DNA of 64,000 bases from Craterostigma plantagineum (Eukaryota > Streptophyta > Magnoliopsida > Lamiales > Linderniaceae). The position numbers and the translations under genes are program-made. Below the pieces are notes generated by a model. That model saw only the letters and a program-made list of their open reading frames with translations, was not told the DNA's origin and did not search any database. The DNA is taken from positions 17,192,501-17,256,500 of the forward strand of contig JAPQWV010000005.1 in NCBI GenBank assembly GCA_027422505.1, written 5' to 3'. Positions 34,116 through 46,260 of the stretch are shown piece after piece; the first letter of the stretch is position 1, and every line of letters starts with the position of its first letter.

Positions 34116-35483
34116 TGATAAGCGTATTCTGATGCATTTATTGTAGTAATTATGGGTGTTATAAAAGAGTTTTCGTAGTCATTTTGTACGTTTATTTGCT
34201 CTATTTACACATATTTGGATGTTATTGGACCTTAGGACGGCTTTCGGGTGAAAAGGAGCGAAAACGAAGCAAAACGGAGCAAGTATGAAGTTACCAGGGA
34301 AGCGTCACGGCCTGACGCCTCAGGCACGAGGCTGTGACAGAAGTTAGAGAAGCAAAACAAAGACATTCACGGCTGTGAGGATTCCTGCTATAAGCTGTGA
34401 CAACGAGCAGCGAGCGACGAAATCCAAGCAGAAGACAGTCACGGCCGTGAAGTCTAGTGCACCAGGCCGTGACATATGGCAGGGAGCGATGTGAAGCTTA
34501 GTTGAGACGGTCACGGCTGTGAAGGCCCATGTCCCAGGCCGTGAAGGTGGCGCATTTCAGTATAAAAGGCCGGTTTCGATTCAAAAAGAGGGGAACTTAT
34601 CACAACTGAACCTAAGCATAGAGAGAGGAAAAAGAGATGCCAAGAACATAGAATTCCACTATAGAAGCGCAAGAGATGGATCAACGCCGCATTCACGCCG
34701 AACTGAACGAGGAACGAAGACTCTTCTACGAGATCATCGTTTATCCATCAGTACTCAAGATCATGAATCCTCTGCTCTTGTTCTCTATTTCATTCGTTGA
34801 TTATCCGTTAAATATGAGTAGCTAAATTCCCTCTGTGTTTGGGAGTAGATGAATGCTAGGTCGATTCGCATTTAAGACATACGTTTATCGTGACTCGTGT
34901 ATCCTGACAATTTATCTATCTATGAAAGTGTTTAGGCGACAGCTAAACAACGATTAGGCCGTTCATAGATGATAAGATTCGAGTATAGGGCGACAGCAAA
35001 TATTCGATCATCGCTATTAGTAATTATTGAATCCTAGATCCCCGCGAGCGTCTAGGGCGATAGCAAATTCGTGAGTGGGTAGGAAATTACTGCGAATTAG
35101 TCAAGAATCACGTAGGAGCGATATTTTATTGTCTTAGAACGATAGTACCTAGCGGGATTCGAATCCCAAGCACATCTTCATTATCTGAAAGCACTCTCAC
35201 CAGTTTTAGTCGTTTCTCTTAATCTCTCATTGCTTTAGGATTGGTCTGTTAGGTTAGTTCTTAATATAAACAATCTGCGCACTTTATTTAGGCTAGATAT
35301 CGAGTCAATAGGTTATTACTAGTAATCAAGTTTATTCCTCGTGTTCGATACTCGTTTACTCACCTTACTACACTACAAACGATAGGTTCACTGCCTATCG
35401 CACGTCGGTGATAGTAACTACGTATTCGTTTTATTATCACTTGGCGCACCTGCACTTTACATTAATACACCGCGTGTCGATCA
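34116..35483 (+). repeat. 3' LTR of the Athila-like element
   Basis: A 1368-bp LTR from TGATAAGCGTATTC to GTGTCGATCA, collinear with 14998-16379. It contains eight or so TCACGGCC/GGCCGTGA half-palindromes (34305-34550) and TATAAAAG near 34562. The GTGTG target duplication follows at 35484-35488. Confidence 0.92.
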
Positions 35484-35843
35484 GTGTGTTTATTTAAACC
35501 GGTCTACATGGGTTTAGAGTGGTTTTATATAAACCAATGGTTTAAATAAACCAACGAACCAAACACACTAACATGTATTAAACCCACGTTTAAAATTACT
35601 AAACCCCTCAACCAAACAAGCACAATGCTAAATAGTTTTGATTTTGATTATAATACAGCACATTTACGTAAATGCTTTTGTGAGTGCCGAGAGTGGGACA
35701 TTTTATATTTAACTTTTCTGAATTTGATGAATTTGAATACGCCTACTGTGTATTTGAGATGAATAAAGCCTAGCGTGGCATCCCTTTTATACATGTTTGA
35801 AATTTGAAATAGCGGTGTACATAGGTCATGGTATGTATTGCAG
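35484..35843. repeat. Right half of the split MITE, then ClpC intron
   Basis: After the GTGTG duplication, 35489-35621 carries the right half of the MITE, ending CTCAACCAAACAAGC. The rest to 35843 is ordinary intron sequence ending in an acceptor, GTATTGCAG at 35843. Confidence 0.5.
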
Positions 35844-36520
35844 TGTATTGGAGCCACCACGCTTGATGAATATAGAAAGCACATCGAGAAGGACCCTGCA
35901 CTAGAAAGAAGGTTCCAACCTGTTAAGGTTCCTGAGCCCACCGTCGACGATTCAGATTCTTAAAGGTCTCCGAGAGCGCTAAGAAATTCATCACAAGCTT
36001 TGCTACACAGATGAAGCTTTAGTTGCTGCAGCACAGTTGTCCCATCAATATATCAGGTGTGTAAAAAGCCATAATGTTGTTTAGGAGTATTTAATAAATG
36101 GAAGATTAACTAATTACTACTTCCATTTCAAACACAAAACTTAAATCATGCATAACTAAAAGTACATCATGTAGAAGGAGAATATCTGCCCACTTTCTAT
36201 TGGAAAGAAAAAGTCGTTTGCCAACCCTTGAGATCAAGTGTTACATAATCAATAATCAGTGCATCTGTGTTTTCTCCAGTGACCGCTTTTTACCCGTCAA
36301 AGCAATTGATTTGATTGATGAAGCTGGCTCCCGCGTCCGCCTTCGCCATGCGCGGGTAAGCAGCTCATGGTTGCATATATATTGACACTGTTTTAAGGAT
36401 GTCATGCTTCTTCTTCTTCTTCTTCTTCTTCTTCTTCTTCTTCTTCTTCTCTTCCTCTTCCTCTTCCTCTTCCTCTTCCTCCTCTTCCTCTTCCTCTTCT
36501 TCCTCTTCCTCCTCTCCTCC

Positions 36521-36570
<50 letters not shown>

Positions 36571-37906
36571 TTTTATTTTTTTACCTTTTGAACAGCTCCC
36601 AGAGGAAGCTAGGGAGCTTGAGAAGGGCTGAGGTAGATAACCAAGGAAAAAAACGAGGCCGTTCAAGGTCAAGACTTTGAAAAGGTTACTTCACATTTCT
36701 CATTTTGTTGCTTAGTCGAACTCTAGGATGTCCTAACAGTAAGATGCGTTATCCTATTCCTCGACTTAGGCTGGTGATTTGCGTGATAAAGAAATGGATC
36801 TCGGGGCAAAAATGTCCGCTCTCATCGAAAAGAACAAGGAGATGTCCAAGGCAGAGAGCGAAGCCCGCGAAGAAGGGCCCACAGTAACCGAATTCGATAT
36901 ACAACAGATAGTCTCTTCTTGGACGGGAATCACCGTCGAGAAGGTATCAACCGACGAATCTGATCTTAAGATGGAGGAGACCCTTCACAAGAGGGTCATA
37001 GGGCAAGACGAGGCAGTGAAAGCCATCAGCCGTGCAGTTCGTCGGGCCCGCGTGGGCCTCATAAACCCCAACATGCCCATCGCCAGCTTCATCTTCTCGG
37101 GCCCAACTGGAGTCGGGAAATAAGAATGTGCCAAGTCGCTGGCAGCCTACTACTTTGGATCCGAAGAAGCCATGATTAGGCTCGATATGAGCGAGTTCAT
37201 GGAAAAGCACACCGTGTCTAAGCTCATAGGCTCGCCGCCTGTTAGGCGCCGCCCCTACACCGTCGTGCTCATCGACGAGATAGAGAAGGCACACCCCGAC
37301 GTCTTCAACATGATGCTTCAGATTCTTGAAGATGGGAGGCTCACAGATAGCAAGGGCAAAACGGTTGACTTCAAGAACACTCTTGATCATGACGTCAAAC
37401 GTTGGAAGCAATGTGATCGAAAAGGGAGGCAGGCGAATAGGTTTCGATCTCGACCAGGATGAGAAGGATAGCAATTATAACCATATTAAGAGCTTGGTGA
37501 CCGAAGAGCTGAAGCAGTACTTTAGGCCTGGGTTTCTGAACAGATTGGACGAGATGATTGTTTTCAGACAGCTGACGAAGCTCGAAGTTAAGGAGATAGC
37601 AAATATTTTGTTGAAGGAGGTGTTTCAGAGGCTGAAAGGGAAAGATATTGAGCTTCAAGTGACGGAGAGGTTTAGGGAACGTGTGGTTGATGAAGGGTAC
37701 AACCCTAGCTATGGTGCTAGGCCGCTCAGACGAGCCATCATGAGGCTTCTAGAAGATTCCATGGCGGAAAAAATGCTCGCCGGCGACATTAAGAAGGCGA
37801 CTCTGTGATTGTGGATGTTGACTCTGATGGTAATGTGATAATCCTAAATGGTAGCAGTGGGAGGACCCCTTCTGAATCGTCTTCTCCCCAACATTTCGTG
37901 GTCTAG
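35844..37906 (+). pseudogene. ClpC pseudogene, later NBD1 to NBD2 and C-terminus
   Basis: Recognisable exons at 35844-36056 ([20 protein letters not shown]), 36280-36355 ([18 protein letters not shown]), 36596-36682 (LPEEARELEK) and 36770-37906, with normal splice signals. Lesions: a frameshifting deletion after PEPTVD plus TAT-to-TAA nearby; a frameshift after EARELEK; TAA in place of the Ser after the NBD2 Walker A (SGPTGVGK, 37122-37124); loss of about 15 residues after KLIGSPP; a frameshift near 37385; and a one-base loss near 37795 that moves the true end (37904-37906) out of frame. The rest stays very close to ClpC ([34 protein letters not shown]), so decay is recent. It is convergent with PHS1. 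Confidence 0.92.
36409..36566 (+). repeat. Compound pyrimidine microsatellite in a ClpC intron
   Basis: A (TTC)n run (36409-36450) passes into imperfect CTTCCT/CCTCTT repeats, then a (TC)n run of about 20 units (36526-36566). It lies in the intron between the exons ending at 36355 and starting at 36596, just before the acceptor. It creates long chance ORFs of Phe/Leu/Ser or Arg/Lys that are not genes. Confidence 0.95.
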
Positions 37907-38215
37907 TATGGAAAAATTCGCTTCATTGCTTCGGTTTTTGCTGCCACTTTATCTTCGATTAGCTATTTCTCTTGAAAACTATTATCTCAGGCACCGTTTT
38001 GACCGAGCTTGGTTTGGGAAGTTGTTAGAAAGAATGTTCGCGCAATATGTTCGATGAATTTAGACTTGGATTTGATGAGTAATGGAATAATGACAGTTTC
38101 CGTCATTTTCAAGAGCACTCAATCACCAGAAACTAATAAATGAAGTAAACACACAACATCAAAAGTTAAAGAACTCCCAACGTATTGTTACATACAAATG
38201 TAAGAAAGCAACTAA
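37907..38215. other. Intergenic region between convergent ClpC pseudogene and PHS1
   Basis: About 310 bp hold the shared 3' flanks of the ClpC pseudogene (plus strand) and PHS1 (minus strand). It contains a short ORF-like stretch with no recognisable product. I see no repeat or RNA gene. Confidence 0.5.
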
Positions 38216-41200
38216 CTATTCGTCGCACATAGAAAGAGACTGTCTCTGTGTGGGACTAACACTCCCACCGCGGCTTATCTTAAGGGCGTCCAAAGCCTTT
38301 TGGATCTCCATGTTCATGGCGCTGTCAACGCTGCCCGAAGATAATTTCTTGTGAGCTTTTTGCAGGTGAAGCTTCAAAGAGCTACTGCTTAGCCCAGCGT
38401 GCTTTCCGCATATAGGGCATACTTTCATCGTTGGCCTTCTCTGTTGCCACTCCATTGAAACTTTCCCGTGTAGCTTCTTATCTAAGTCCAAGAGAATTCG
38501 AGCAAACCCGTCGTTGGGTTGGGCTCTGCGATGGGCCCGTTTCAATGCATTCCACGCCTCTAACAGCGTGGACTTCCTGCGTACAACAAATCATCATTTC
38601 TTTTAATTTTCAGCCCCAAGATATGATGGTAATATGGTTTTTTGATAGATGATTGATGATGGTAATACAGTTCAAACTCTGCATAAGAGAATAAAAACGA
38701 AACTAACGCATAGATAGATTTCTTTCATCATTAAGGAAGGATTTGGGTGAGAGGCAATTAAGTGCAAGAACTATGACAAATGAAAGAACTGTCATGGATA
38801 TGCAGATTTTCATTTTCAATCAGCACCAAAATTCCACGTGTCGCAACTTTATATTCAAATTGGGAACATTAATCCATCCTGAGCATCACAACATTCAATG
38901 GAATCACCGGTAACTTACTTTCGCAGCATTAAATAAGCAAGAACAAGCGTCGCACTTCTGCTCTTCCCTTCAAAGCAATGCACCAAGACTTTCCCACCTG
39001 TTTGCTCAACATGATTAATAAAATCATGCGCTTCTTTGAAAATCACGCTTATGTTAGCATCTTCATCGTCGTTAATCTGTTTGAAGGGTGAATTCATAAG
39101 TAACTGAACAACGATCATGCATCTTATCAGAAGAATCAGAAGGCAAGAAAAAGTAAGAATGATAAAAAGCACCAAGCAGATTGATCACTTACTGAAAAAT
39201 TCTTGTATTCAAACAGGTCAGGAAATTGGGAGTCTGATTGTCCAATTTCATTGGAACACAGGCATAAGATATGTGTAATCCCTAACTGTTGTAAAGTGTA
39301 TACAGATCTCGCAGCAAGTGCACCACCAATGAATAAACTATCAGTGACTCTCGAAGGTTTCTCAGCATTTGCTGCATCGAAGATTAACGCTATCCGCTCA
39401 AGAATGTGCTCAAGCCTTATCTGATATGTTCAGATAGATGAGGTGTCAGTATGAGATAATTATCTAGCCATCATGAAATCATAGTTAAAGTAATACTGCG
39501 GCTGTACCTTTAACTCATAAGCATCAACCACGCAACTGCTATCACTACCTTCGAAGAACCCAGTGGTGAAATTGTTCTCCTGGCACAGTTTAATGGCATC
39601 ATTTCTAAGCATATCATTCCAGTGCTCTAACTCTTTGCTTAATTCTGCATCCTCCTGGAATGGGAAAGATAAAAAGTTGGTTACTCAATTGCTGCATGTG
39701 ACAGTAACTAGCGATGAACAACACTAACGAGCTTGGTTGCCCAAAGGATATTATATCTCCATGTTGTTTGCCTTATAGATAAACCAAAGAAAACATCATG
39801 GTGACAAATTATATATCCTCGGCATAAATTACAAACCTTAGCTAGTCTATGGAAATCGCGGAGCTTCGATGTCAACCTCGAACTACGAAAGGGTTCGCTG
39901 CTTCCCTTGGTTGATTTCCCTGGCCAGCTATCACGTGACATTGGAGAAGAATTATCCAAGCTTTCCCTAAGTACAGAACACGAAGACCTATTCACTGTCC
40001 TCTGTGATTCTGGGTCATTAAATTCAGACGAGCTATCGCACGGCGTTTGATCCTTGCCAGGTGGTGACGGACAATGAACTTCTGTCCCCTTAATCTGCGA
40101 TGGAGATTCAGGAATTCCAAGATCTGCTTTCTCAATATCCCCACATGAAGATTTGTCTACGATACTCAAAAAATGTCTCAACAAGTTATCTAGCTTCTGA
40201 TAAAGTGTCAAAAGGAACATGTGAAAACCCTGCAAGTCTCTCACCGCTGCTCTAAATCCACTTCTGAACGCATGCACAATCGAAACCATGCCTCTTGCAA
40301 CTGAGTCAGTCATGGCATTGCAATCTTCTTGTGAAGACCCTAGCTTTCCCCAACTTATCTCATGAAGCAACTCTGATGCATATTCTGGACTATTTATAAG
40401 AAGCTCGACAAGCTTTGGATAATTTTCCTGATCATTCGCACGTTTCCCTGCAGGCGGCCTTCGAGGTACTCCAGAGTCTATTGCCACAATGTGTGAATCA
40501 CCCAACAGTGTATCATCAACAGAAAGACTTCTAGCACTGTTATTGCACGAGTTTAAGGATTCCATTATGTCAGAAAGATTAGAACTTTGTGAGACCAATC
40601 CGGGTTGAGTTTGGTTCAATCGACTATCCACAGAGGTCGATCTTCTTTCTTTTTGAAGGGCACGGATTACTTTGGGCCTAAACTTATTGATTGCAGAATC
40701 AAAAGCCATTGACAGAGCATCGAAATTACCAGTGGCTACTTTTTCTGCCAAAAGCAAGTTTGCAGGGTTCCCACGCCACCTAAGATGACGACATGGAAGA
40801 CGATCCTCATTTCTTATGACAAGATCTAACATCAAAATCCTACCAAGAGCGACAGCTGTCTTTTCTGCAGCTTCTCGAGATTCAAAAGCATGCGAACTTT
40901 CCAACAATGGAGATCCATGCACGTAACTGAGACATTTTAGTAAAGTGTATCCGTTTGCTTAGTAATTTGTAAGCACATATTGCAACATAAATTTGCAATT
41001 TCATACATGTACAATTACATAATAACTATGGTTCCTACAGCAGAAGATACATAGAATATGAACTAGGGAAATCTCAACTCTGAAGCGGAAGTATTCTATG
41101 AAAACCATGTGTAAATGAATCAGAGCGTTCAGTGAAATCTCCAAATTAGATTCAATATAACATAGGGCAGAAACAAACCAAGTTAAACAACTGACTTAGC

Positions 41201-43628
41201 TCCTAGAAAATTTAATGCGTACTTCATGACTAAGAGGCAGCGACTAAGCTCCAAAGCTTCTAGAAGTTCAGAGCATGTTAGTTCACCGATTTCATCTCCT
41301 TCTGCGGAAGCCGTATCTTTTGCTTTTTCTGCAGCCTCCTTTATTTGGAGCCACTCAGGACTTGTATTGTGAATGACCCTAGCCTGCAAGTGTATTATGA
41401 AATTTAAATTCCAAATTTCTATAATTACCTAGGGATGCAAGCATAAGGGTGGTGAGAAAACAACTTGTGGAGTTTGGACACCCAGCCACTTAGCGAACTC
41501 ATAGCCAAGTCGTTCTGATTGAGTAGCCATTCTCGAAGATGAGAACTTTATAACAGCTGCCGCTTCCTTCAGACAAGATTCATCGTTGTCTGGTAGGTTA
41601 AATAGGGCAAAGAAAACCACACCCCCAGAATTTACGGTCACCTACAAGGGAGAGAAAAGCAACAGTTAAAGAACAAGAAGCCATGGAAGAGTATTTTTCT
41701 TATATACATTTTCGTCCTTTGAAAGGTAAAATCGTAATTGAACCTAGTGAACTTGGAAGTTTCTAAAAATATATCAATCAATCATAATATAGACTTGTAC
41801 GTGTGCTCTTATGGAAGATTAACGGGAAGACGCTTGGGGCAAACAGATAAAATGAGCAAAATATGGACATAGATGGGCAACGACTACAATGGGATCAAAT
41901 TGTCAGCATGTACAAGAAAAACGGAAAGGAAAAGCACCCACGTGTGATGGATTTAATCAGGGAGGATAAGAAAAACATGTTGCATTTACAGTATGACGAA
42001 AGATGATAAATATAATGCAAAGACTGTCATGCTATGCTGACAAACTGAGATGCTCTACATCAATATATAGACCTATCAACATGCAACCTCCCATAACTTT
42101 CGAATCCCTCCCTAATCAAGCAATCTAACTATCTTATTAAATGCTAATACCGAAAATCTGCATTGTCCAATCACCAGAGCTGATTTCTCTTCATCTCGTA
42201 AACCCAATATTCTGTCAGACTTTTTTTTCGTATAGTACACGACAGAAACTCACAGCATTTTGTGCGAAACCTACCCAAACTACTGCATGCACTACATGAA
42301 AATGCTGGCGAAACTGTAAAGGTGAATGGTAACAGTTTTCCACGAACCTCGATTGCTTTGTTCATCTCATCCTCAGACTGTTCAGTACTGCTGCTGTGCT
42401 CTGTATGATGAAGAGAAGAAAGTGTGTTCCAAGGAAAGGAACCAGACTCGATGTCCAACATGTCAGCCTTACCAAGTCTTTCCCAAAGGCAAACTCCTGT
42501 AGCTTGCTCGGGTAACGCTGTTTTTGTATCAGCATTACATTCTTCTTGGCTGAAACAGAAAGGCAAACTATGCTATTAAAAAAATGGCAGTTTCTTTCAC
42601 CTATAAGAAAATAAAAAGAGACATTTCAAACTCAGAAAATGTAAACGACTCAGCATAGTTATGTTCAGTGAGCAAATATTTGCCTGAAAGACCATACTTA
42701 TTGCAAATCACACCCATCGACCGTTCACCTGTTCAGAAGAATGTATTTACTCTACTCTTAAATGTTGTTTTTTAATAACTCATGACTAGATTTTACTCTC
42801 AACCAAGCTTGAAGAACCATTCATAAAACACAGAAATCATGAAATTAGGCACATCCCAATTCAAAAAGATACATAAGAGAAGAAAAATAGACCATTTAGA
42901 CAAAAGAGGAAAAAAACTTCAGTTCAACATAAAAAATCTGGGATGAACCGAGAAACCAACCTCGACAGCATTATTTCACTGTGGTTAAGACGGTGAGGGA
43001 ACCCTGACGCTCGATACTTGCCACTGCGCTTACGAACGAGTTCAAGCCATTGTGCAAATCGATAAGCCGGCCCTGCTGTAATGTCCCCCAACATATACAA
43101 CACCTAACATTTTGTATATCCACACAACACCACCAAATCATTAATGACATCTAACACAAGAAATCGAATCTTTTTTTTTTTTTCGATTTCTTATTGGTCG
43201 CATTCGCGGAAAATAAAACCAGAAATCAGAAATGTTAGTTAATCAACAACGTACCCTGGAAGTGACAGTGAGGGGCAATGGCGCATCAGAGTCGCTGTGT
43301 CCAACATCGAATTCCCTATCTTCTTCTTCTTTCTGCATAGTATCGATCAATGTGGGTTGTGTAATAAATAATTTCAGCAAACTGAAATCAGATCTAGTCC
43401 AATGCAAGTGCCGTATCTATCCATGGCATAGCGGAGCAGATTCTTCAATTGCAAAGCGTATTAGAAAATTTAGTGAAAAATCCTTTTTAATTGTGAACGT
43501 GAATGAATGATTACGTCAAATGCGTGTAAAAGCAACTGACGTGTACGAATTGAAAAAAGAAAAGGAGAGTGAGATATTACTTGGAAAGTGAACAAATCTT
43601 CTTCCTTTTGAACGCAGTAGGCGTCCAT
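38216..43628 (-). CDS. PHS1: PHS1, dual-specificity phosphatase with actin-fragmin-kinase-like domain
   Basis: Eleven coding exons on the minus strand join in frame: 43628-43581, 43332-43255, 43103-42961, 42549-42348, 41641-41465, 41383-41223, 40926-39837, 39654-39508, 39420-39193, 39076-38919, 38576-38216. All have GT-AG ends and give 930 residues; Arabidopsis PHS1 is about the same length. The N-terminus has LGDITAGPAYRFAQWLEL and a basic VRKRSGKYR stretch near residues 65-73, corresponding to the MAPK-docking region in PHS1. The kinase-like domain includes SERLGYEFAKWLG and RNEDRLPCRHLRWRGN. The phosphatase domain has the signature VHCFEGKSRSAT (HCxxxxxR). The tail carries CPICGKHAGLSSSSLKLH. 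In Arabidopsis PHS1 affects cortical microtubules by tubulin phosphorylation and MAPK signalling. No stop or frameshift is seen. An upstream in-frame ATG at 43697 would add 23 residues. Confidence 0.95.
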
Positions 43629-43888
43629 CTCTCTATCTCTGTCTCTGAATCCAACTGAAGCAAAATCAGACCCGAAGAATTCGACCAAGTTTATCAACCA
43701 AAACTTGATCTTTCACACTTCTTCTCTCTGTCTTCCGTTTTCTTCTTTTCCAAGGATGGTTTGGACTGCGCAAAGCTAAAACGTTTGCTTAATCGGAAGT
43801 CCGAGAAGCGATTGTTTGTTGTATTCATTCAGTTGGCCGGTTGGTGGGAAGTGAATAAAAATATTATAACAAGTACATAGTTATAATA
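43629..43888 (-). promoter_or_regulatory. PHS1 5' flank / presumed 5' UTR and core promoter
   Basis: Only 260 bp separate the PHS1 start codon from the edge of the Mutator-like element. The part nearest the ATG is pyrimidine-rich on the sense strand, like a 5' UTR. I do not see an unambiguous TATA box. Any further promoter must lie within or beyond the transposon. Confidence 0.4.
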
Positions 43889-45492
43889 GGGAGTTACTAT
43901 TTACCGCCCCTTTTTACTTGTTACCGCCCCTAAAGGGATGAAAGACGATTTTGCCCTTATGATATTTAAATTAATTTAAAAAGAAAAAACTATAATAAAC
44001 AAGAAAAATTTCTATTTAAAGCCCTGTTCCAGACAACACTTTCCAAATCATACATCCAAATCAGACAAAAACACAAAAAATACTGAAATCGCAATGGATC
44101 GCCGACAGGGACAAGGAAAGGGAAAGGGCCTATTTTCACGACTGGTAAGCAAATTAACGTAAAAATCATTCGTACGTAGATGGATTACCGAACACGGATC
44201 GGAATAGTTCGAAAAAACGGCCGTTTCGGTCGTCTCTCCAGGCGGCCGAAAATACTGATCGGCCGTCGAAATTTTTATTTTTTAAAAGAAATTTATAATT
44301 GCAGACCAGGGGTGGGAAGTCCATACTCGGAGGGAGCAGTAGATCGCCCCTGTTGGAGGGATCTGGAGAGCCTCACACGAGGACGCGCGGCGTTGACGCA
44401 TCCGTTCGTAGAGAACGGGAGGAGGAGGCGACAGCGAGTGGCTGCTTCTCAGTCCGTATATGCGGATTACGATCCGTATGCGGATGATGGAGCATCGTTT
44501 CAGTCATCCGACGACGATGTGCCACCGGCCTCCTCAGGTAACTCCCTTCACCTCTATAAACTGACATGCGATGTCGTGTCTTAATATACGTAAAAGAAAT
44601 TAAATTTATTTTTGCGTTATTCGTGGAAAATGAAATAGGGAGCAAGCGCTCCAGGGTCGTAGATGACGATTCCTGGAGGGTACAGGGGCCACAGCCCGGT
44701 GGTCCATATGATGACGAGGTGATCCCTAATTATTTGGGGCACATCGCGCCCCGCATCTAGATGGGTGAGGAGGAGAGGCCCCTGCTGAAGTGCGAGCAGC
44801 GGGCGTTAGTGCTTGGGAAGCTTAAGAATTGGTACTCCCAATTCCCGCCGGAGACGCAGAGCCAGATCGATGGCACGGGGCTTGGACCTCACAGATGCCA
44901 TGGTGGGTCACTTAGATCAGCCTCTACTGTGCGCTTTTGTGGAGCGCTGGCATCCCAACACGAACACCTTCCACATCCCGATCGACGGAGCGACGGTATC
45001 GGGCACCCCAGACGTCGTCGATGGGCAGATCGCGGCGAGGGAGATTATGGGCATCTCCGCAGACGCGCTCAGGGATTCTTGGAGAGGCGGGGGGTTGCTT
45101 CGAAAGACGTGATGCAGAGGATGCGGGGGGGTCGGACGGCGGGGTTCCGGGCCATCGCTTGGTTGTGGATTCTCTTGGGATCGACGCTGTTCGTCGACAA
45201 GAAAATTTTTCGTTCGAATAAAAATTTACAAGAATTTGCTTACCATTCGTGCGAATAGACCTTTCCTTTGCCCTGTCCCTTTCCCCTTTCGTCGATCCAT
45301 TGCGATTTGAAGTTTTCTTTTTGTTTTGTTTGAGTCTGATTTGGATGTATGATTTGAAAAGTGTTGTTTGGTAAAGGGCTTTAAATAGAAAGTTTTATTA
45401 TTTATTATATTTTTTTCTTTTTAAATTAATTTATATTCAAAAGGGCAAAATCGTCTTTTTGCAGCCCTTTAGGGGGCGATGAATAGCAATCC
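43889..45492 (+). mobile_element. Mutator-like (MULE-type) element with ~265-bp inverted repeats
   Basis: Terminal inverted repeats of about 265 bp (43889-44158 and 45229-45492) start GGGAGTTACTATTTACCGCC and GGATTGCTATTCATCGCC respectively. They share long blocks such as AAAGACGATTTTGCCC and ATCATACATCCAAATCAGAC. The flanks are a 10-bp direct repeat, AGTTATAATA at 43879-43888 and 45493-45502, in keeping with the 8-10-bp duplications of MULEs. There is no transposase; the cargo is a plant-mobile-domain gene relic. The left repeat carries about 20 extra bases that duplicate its ACCGCCCC motif. Confidence 0.85.
44094..45190 (+). pseudogene. Plant mobile domain (MAIN-like) gene relic inside the MULE
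   Basis: The ATG at 44094 lies inside the left inverted repeat and opens MDRRQGQGKGKGLFSRL, followed by a GT donor (44145). An exon from about 44305 is Arg/Gly-rich and, in a shifted frame, acidic (YADYDPYADDGASFQSSDDD) to a donor near 44535. A third from 44639 has PGGPYDDEVIPNYLGHIAPR, a stop, then GEEERPLLKCEQRALVLGKL. After a frameshift it reads LCAFVERWHPNTNTFHIPIDG, typical of the plant mobile domain found in MAIN/MAIL proteins and in some MULEs. The last recognisable part is RTAGFRAIAWLW near 45140. The gene is truncated and frameshifted. Confidence 0.7.
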
Positions 45493-45502
45493 AGTTATAA
45501 TA

Positions 45503-46260
45503 CTTTCGTGTATCTCTGCTTAAATACCTAAGTCTAATAGAAAACTAAAAAGCCACTTCAGTCCCTTGTCAGATATCTTTTTAAGCTAGGTACCCATTTG
45601 AATAAAAATTTTACAGATAGGTACCTAATCACATAAGATTACCAAAATACCCCTATTAAATGATTTACAATTTCATTTCAGTATTTTTTTTCTCTGCAAT
45701 TTTCGAGCTCCATCCCGCTGTCGACGAAATTTCGAGCTCCATCTCAGCAATTGACGACCACCTTCCGCTCGTGGTGGCGCCGGACGACGAGCGACGAGCT
45801 TATTCCACGTTGGGTTCTCGATCTAGGGTATCGATTTTGTCATGTAAGCTTTTATTTTGCTTTGGGTTTGGTTAACCGATTGTGCTCGTGAGGTCAAGTT
45901 TAACCCAGATCCGGGAGCTGAATGCGATCTAAGAGCTCGATGTAAGGGTGGGATGTCGGTTCTTGACAGTTATTGAGGCTAATCCATCGGGATTTCAGAT
46001 TATATAACTGTTATTACGTGCCATTTGTTATGTTTATTACGTACGATTTGTCATGTTTATTACGTACCATTTTTTGTATCTATACGGTACCAAGATGTCC
46101 GCGTACGCCGTACCATTGTAAACTATACAGACGTACCATTTATACAGGTATCTGAAAATATGCCGTCTACAAGTTCGGTTAGTGTCGGGACGTTATTTGC
46201 GTTGTGTGAGTATAAAAGGGAGTCATTCTTAGTATCGATCATGAAGCGACGACGCACGAG
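45503..46260. other. Non-coding stretch without a recognised gene
   Basis: I see no supported gene. The second half (about 46010-46150) has scattered TTTATTACGTACCATTT-like units that grade into the minisatellite further right. A short open segment (MPSTSSVSVGTLFALCEYK, near 46160) precedes the zinc-knuckle ORF but has no recognised match. Confidence 0.4.

Larger units (their letters stand above)
14998..35483 (+). mobile_element. Athila/Tat-type Ty3/gypsy retrotransposon, 20.5 kb, with nested insertions
   Basis: The element has two LTRs (14998-16379 and 34116-35483), and a primer site resembling the tRNA-Asp type right after the 5' LTR. Gag, protease, RT, RNase H, integrase, an extra downstream ORF and a purine tract follow. 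The flanking 5 bp are identical, GTGTG at 14993-14997 and at 35484-35488. About 9.0 kb is later insertions: Cassandra 22078-22624, TRIM 23119-24120 and Copia 24180-31590. The element proper is therefore near 11.5 kb. All its genes are broken. It lies within one intron of the ClpC pseudogene. Confidence 0.92.

Noticed and set aside
36256..36680. Arg/Lys-rich and Phe/Leu/Ser-rich ORFs
   Set aside because: They are translations of the TTC/CCT/TC microsatellite inside a ClpC pseudogene intron.
43470..43697. PHS1 start at the upstream ATG (43697)
   Set aside because: The ATG at 43628 gives 930 residues, close to the known length, and the extra 23 residues look like 5' UTR. The upstream start cannot be excluded and is noted in the gene entry.
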